Assembly: GCA_017530105.1 (NCBI GenBank)
Contig: JAFXMW010000057.1
Span: 1 to 33,351, forward strand
DNA from: Bacteroidales bacterium
GTDB taxonomy: Bacteria > Bacteroidota > Bacteroidia > Bacteroidales > P3
Reading direction: 5' to 3'
DNA: 33,351 nucleotides
The notes beneath the pieces were generated by a model. That model was not told the origin of the DNA, searched no databases, and worked only from the letters and a program-made list of their open reading frames with translations. Positions 31,353 through 33,351 of this stretch are shown in pieces. The position numbers were made by a program, and so were the translations under genes. Position 1 is the stretch's first letter. Each line of letters begins with the position of its first letter.

Positions 31353-32525
31353 ATGTTTAGTTTATTAGCATCAGGTGGTTTCATGGACTTCTTGTCGACC
31401 CAGTTGGTACAGTTCCTTATGTACACTGGTTTCGCCAATGTCACTTGGGGCCACATCATCATGATACTCTTCGGACTGGTGTTCATCTTCCTGGGCATCA
31501 AGTTCGAGTTCGAGCCGCTGCTCCTTGTCCCTATCGGATTCGGTATGTTAGTGGGTAACATCCCCTTCTATCCGGGTTTGAAGATAGGTGTCTACGAAAC
31601 AGGGTCGGTGTTGAATATCTTGTATCACGGTGTCCAGAACGGTTGGTACCCGCCATTGATTTTCCTTGGCATCGGTGCCATGACCGACTTCTCGGCACTG
31701 CTGTCCAACCCCAAACTGTTCCTTATCGGTGCCGCTGCACAGGTGGGTATTTTCGCCGCCTATGCCGGAGCTTTAGCCTTGGGCTTTGCTCCTAACGAGG
31801 CAGGTGCTATCGGCATCATCGGTGGCGCCGACGGCCCCACGGCTATCTTCCTCTCTAGCCAGTTGGCCCCCGACCTCATGGGCGCCATCGCCGTTTCGGC
31901 CTACTCCTACATGGCTCTTGTCCCCGTCATCCAGCCGCCTATCATGCGACTCATGACCACCCCGAAAGAGCGCACCATCCGCATGAAACCTCCGCGTCAG
32001 GTCTCCAAGCTCGAGAAGATTACCTTCCCCATCGTTGGTTTCCTCTTCTGCACCTTCATCGTCCCGTCGGGTCTGCCCCTGTTGGGTATGCTCTTCTTCG
32101 GTAACCTGTTGAAGGAATGTGGTGTAACCAAGCGTCTCAGCGAGGTGGCAAGCAACGCCATCGTCAACGTCTGCACCCTCCTCATCGGTATCACCGTGGG
32201 AGCCTCCACTCAGGCCACCTCGTTCCTCACCGGTCGTTCGGTGTTGATTTTCTGCCTTGGTGCATTCTCCTTCATTGTGGCCACCTTCTGTGGTGTCCTC
32301 TTCGTGAAGATTTTCAACCTCTTCCTCAAGGATGGCAACAAGATCAATCCCCTCATCGGCAACTCTGGTGTCAGTGCCGTTCCCGATGCCGCCCGCGTGT
32401 CCAACAATGTGGGTCTCGAGTACGACCGCACCAACTACCTCCTCCAGCACGCCATGGGTCCCAATGTGGCCGGTGTTGTTGGTTCTGCTGTCGCCGCAGG
32501 TATCCTGCTGGCATTCCTTCACTAA
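31353..32525 (+). CDS. mmdB: Sodium-translocating decarboxylase beta subunit (OadB/MmdB)
   Basis: 390 residues, about nine to eleven membrane segments. Family motifs are intact: GIKFEFEPLLLVPIGFGMLV, FLGIGAMTDFSALLSNPK, and GIIGGADGPTAIFLSSQLAP with D160, the equivalent of the essential aspartate in OadB. The C-terminal half has SEVASNAIVNVCTLLIGITV and SGVSAVPDAARVSNN. It decarboxylates carboxybiotin and couples this to Na+ export across the cytoplasmic membrane. It is the last gene of the operon, followed by a strong terminator. Confidence 0.96.
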   Translation: MFSLLASGGFMDFLSTQLVQFLMYTGFANVTWGHIIMILFGLVFIFLGIKFEFEPLLLVPIGFGMLVGNIPFYPGLKIGVYETGSVLNILYHGVQNGWYPPLIFLGIGAMTDFSALLSNPKLFLIGAAAQVGIFAAYAGALALGFAPNEAGAIGIIGGADGPTAIFLSSQLAPDLMGAIAVSAYSYMALVPVIQPPIMRLMTTPKERTIRMKPPRQVSKLEKITFPIVGFLFCTFIVPSGLPLLGMLFFGNLLKECGVTKRLSEVASNAIVNVCTLLIGITVGASTQATSFLTGRSVLIFCLGAFSFIVATFCGVLFVKIFNLFLKDGNKINPLIGNSGVSAVPDAARVSNNVGLEYDRTNYLLQHAMGPNVAGVVGSAVAAGILLAFLH

Positions 32526-32551
32526 GAAAAGTATTAAGTTTTCATAGATGG

Positions 32552-32583
32552 GCAGTCCCCCCTCGTGGGGGCTGCTTTTTTTT
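32552..32583 (+). terminator. Rho-independent terminator of the decarboxylase operon
   Basis: GCAG-T-CCCCC pairs with GGGGG-CTGC across a short CTCGT loop, directly followed by eight T on the plus strand, 27 nt after the mmdB stop. Confidence 0.92.
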
Positions 32584-32613
32584 ATCCCTTATCAAATACC
32601 AGTCTTCTTTTTA

Positions 32614-33351
32614 CTATGCTGTGATGGCATCATGTAGTCTTTCGATGTACTTTTTCACATATTGCATATTCTCCCCCCAAATGTCTATTACATCATAGTC
32701 GCTGAAGGGACTGTCATTGATTAGTGTGTTTACCTTTATGTCGCCGTTTTCACTCACGTAGTTGATGATGGCTTTGAGGTATTCTTCCTGTTGCGAGTTC
32801 AGGTCGTTGTTGCTGATAAATTCAGTAAACATCTGCAGCGCAACGGCTCGGTCTATGCCGATAATTGAACGGATGAACGCGGCAACAAAGTCGCCACAAA
32901 TCATATTCTGCGTGAGGTGGTGGTACTCGTCCTTGGTGCCAAGTTCATTCCACATTATACGCTCCAACTCGCGTATGTCGGCATCTGTCAGCGGCTCGAT
33001 ATTGATTATCTTTTGCAGTACAGGCAGGTTTCGGTTCTCGGCAAGGTACTCCAATACCCGCTGGCGATAGGTGGTGAACGAGGCCATCTCCTCGGCCACA
33101 CCATAGTCTGTCACCTCGTCTTCGATATCCACTTCAAACGAGTGGCGTTGCTGTCCGAAGATGAACTTCACAAGCTCCCTCAGCTCTATACGCACACGCT
33201 CCAGTCCGTCCATCGTCATGTTCTCCCAAAACACCTCACTCAGAACCATATCTATCGTTTCCATTTTTTCCTGTATCTGTGGTATGACAGACTTCTCTTT
33301 CAGGGCTTGTGCAATGGCGATGATGTTGCGGATACTGCGTTTCCCTTTAAC
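32614..33351 (-). CDS. Type I restriction enzyme R subunit, C-terminal part (cut by window edge)
   Basis: The frame is open from the right window edge to the stop at 32614, giving 245 residues with the N-terminus outside. An internal ATG at 33264 is not the start, as the frame continues through 29 more codons (VKGKRSIRNIIAIAQALKEK..). The sequence matches the EcoEI-type R subunit C-terminal domain: LRELVKFIFGQQRHSFEVDI, ADIRELERIMWNELGTKDEY, AAFIRSIIGIDRAVALQMFT, LNSQQEEYLKAIINYVSENG. This region docks the motor-nuclease subunit on the specificity/methylase core. The nuclease and helicase domains, and hsdM/hsdS, would lie to the right. It converges with the decarboxylase operon. Confidence 0.8.
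   Translation of the reverse strand, partial: VKGKRSIRNIIAIAQALKEKSVIPQIQEKMETIDMVLSEVFWENMTMDGLERVRIELRELVKFIFGQQRHSFEVDIEDEVTDYGVAEEMASFTTYRQRVLEYLAENRNLPVLQKIINIEPLTDADIRELERIMWNELGTKDEYHHLTQNMICGDFVAAFIRSIIGIDRAVALQMFTEFISNNDLNSQQEEYLKAIINYVSENGDIKVNTLINDSPFSDYDVIDIWGENMQYVKKYIERLHDAITA

Overview
The window comes from a member of the Bacteroidales (Bacteroidota); I cannot fix the genus. The evidence is repeated promoters of the Bacteroidota type (-7 box TAnnTTTG, several as TATTTTTG or TATCTTTG), type IX secretion (T9SS) features (a PorD/DUF4835 protein, a type A Por sorting tail, a type B gliding-type C-terminal domain), a DUF3098 protein beside ftsX/uppP/truB, and a biotin-dependent sodium-pumping methylmalonyl-CoA decarboxylase operon typical of propionate-forming or succinate-decarboxylating gut and rumen Bacteroidales. 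There is no rRNA, intact tRNA, CRISPR array, transposase or prophage gene.

Layout. 1-8.4 kb: the N-terminal 665 residues of an alpha-2-macroglobulin-like secreted protein (leftward, cut by the window edge); divergently porD and a class I/II aminotransferase; a palindromic repeat; a small lipoprotein; a large C10 (streptopain-type) cysteine protease with a beta-helix region and a T9SS tail; and ybaK. 8.4-10 kb: an ECF sigma factor with its apparent autoregulated promoter, in a two-gene operon with a single-pass membrane protein that has the layout of an anti-sigma factor but ends in a T9SS type B domain. 10-14.9 kb: a leftward run queA-rarA-hexapeptide acyltransferase-ABC-F ATPase. 15-18.2 kb: accessory rightward genes: a lipoprotein, a four-helix-bundle protein with a leucine-zipper tail, a 9-bp tandem repeat, and an outer-membrane barrel. 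18.2-22.3 kb: leftward core genes dnaN-ftsX-DUF3098-uppP-truB. 22.4-23.7 kb: dapD followed by a small lipoprotein (leftward). 23.7-26.9 kb: a secreted protein with an RG-rich insert, then dxs. 27.0-32.6 kb: the methylmalonyl-CoA operon mce-mmdA-[Cys/His-rich lipoprotein]-oadG-biotin carrier-oadB, with a promoter, a leader hairpin and a strong terminator. 32.6-33.35 kb: the C-terminal part of a type I restriction R subunit, cut by the right edge.

How the genes work together. The decarboxylase operon turns (R)-methylmalonyl-CoA, via epimerase, carboxyltransferase, biotin carrier and membrane beta/gamma subunits, into propionyl-CoA while exporting Na+. Two genes in it are unusual: a metallothionein-like lipoprotein with 17 Cys and 11 His beyond its lipobox, and a gamma subunit with a large signal-peptide-borne periplasmic domain. 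The most suggestive regulatory system is the ECF sigma / membrane type-B-domain pair, which could link transcription to T9SS or envelope state. That link is inference. All calls rest on reading the sequence and recalled family features; no database search was run.
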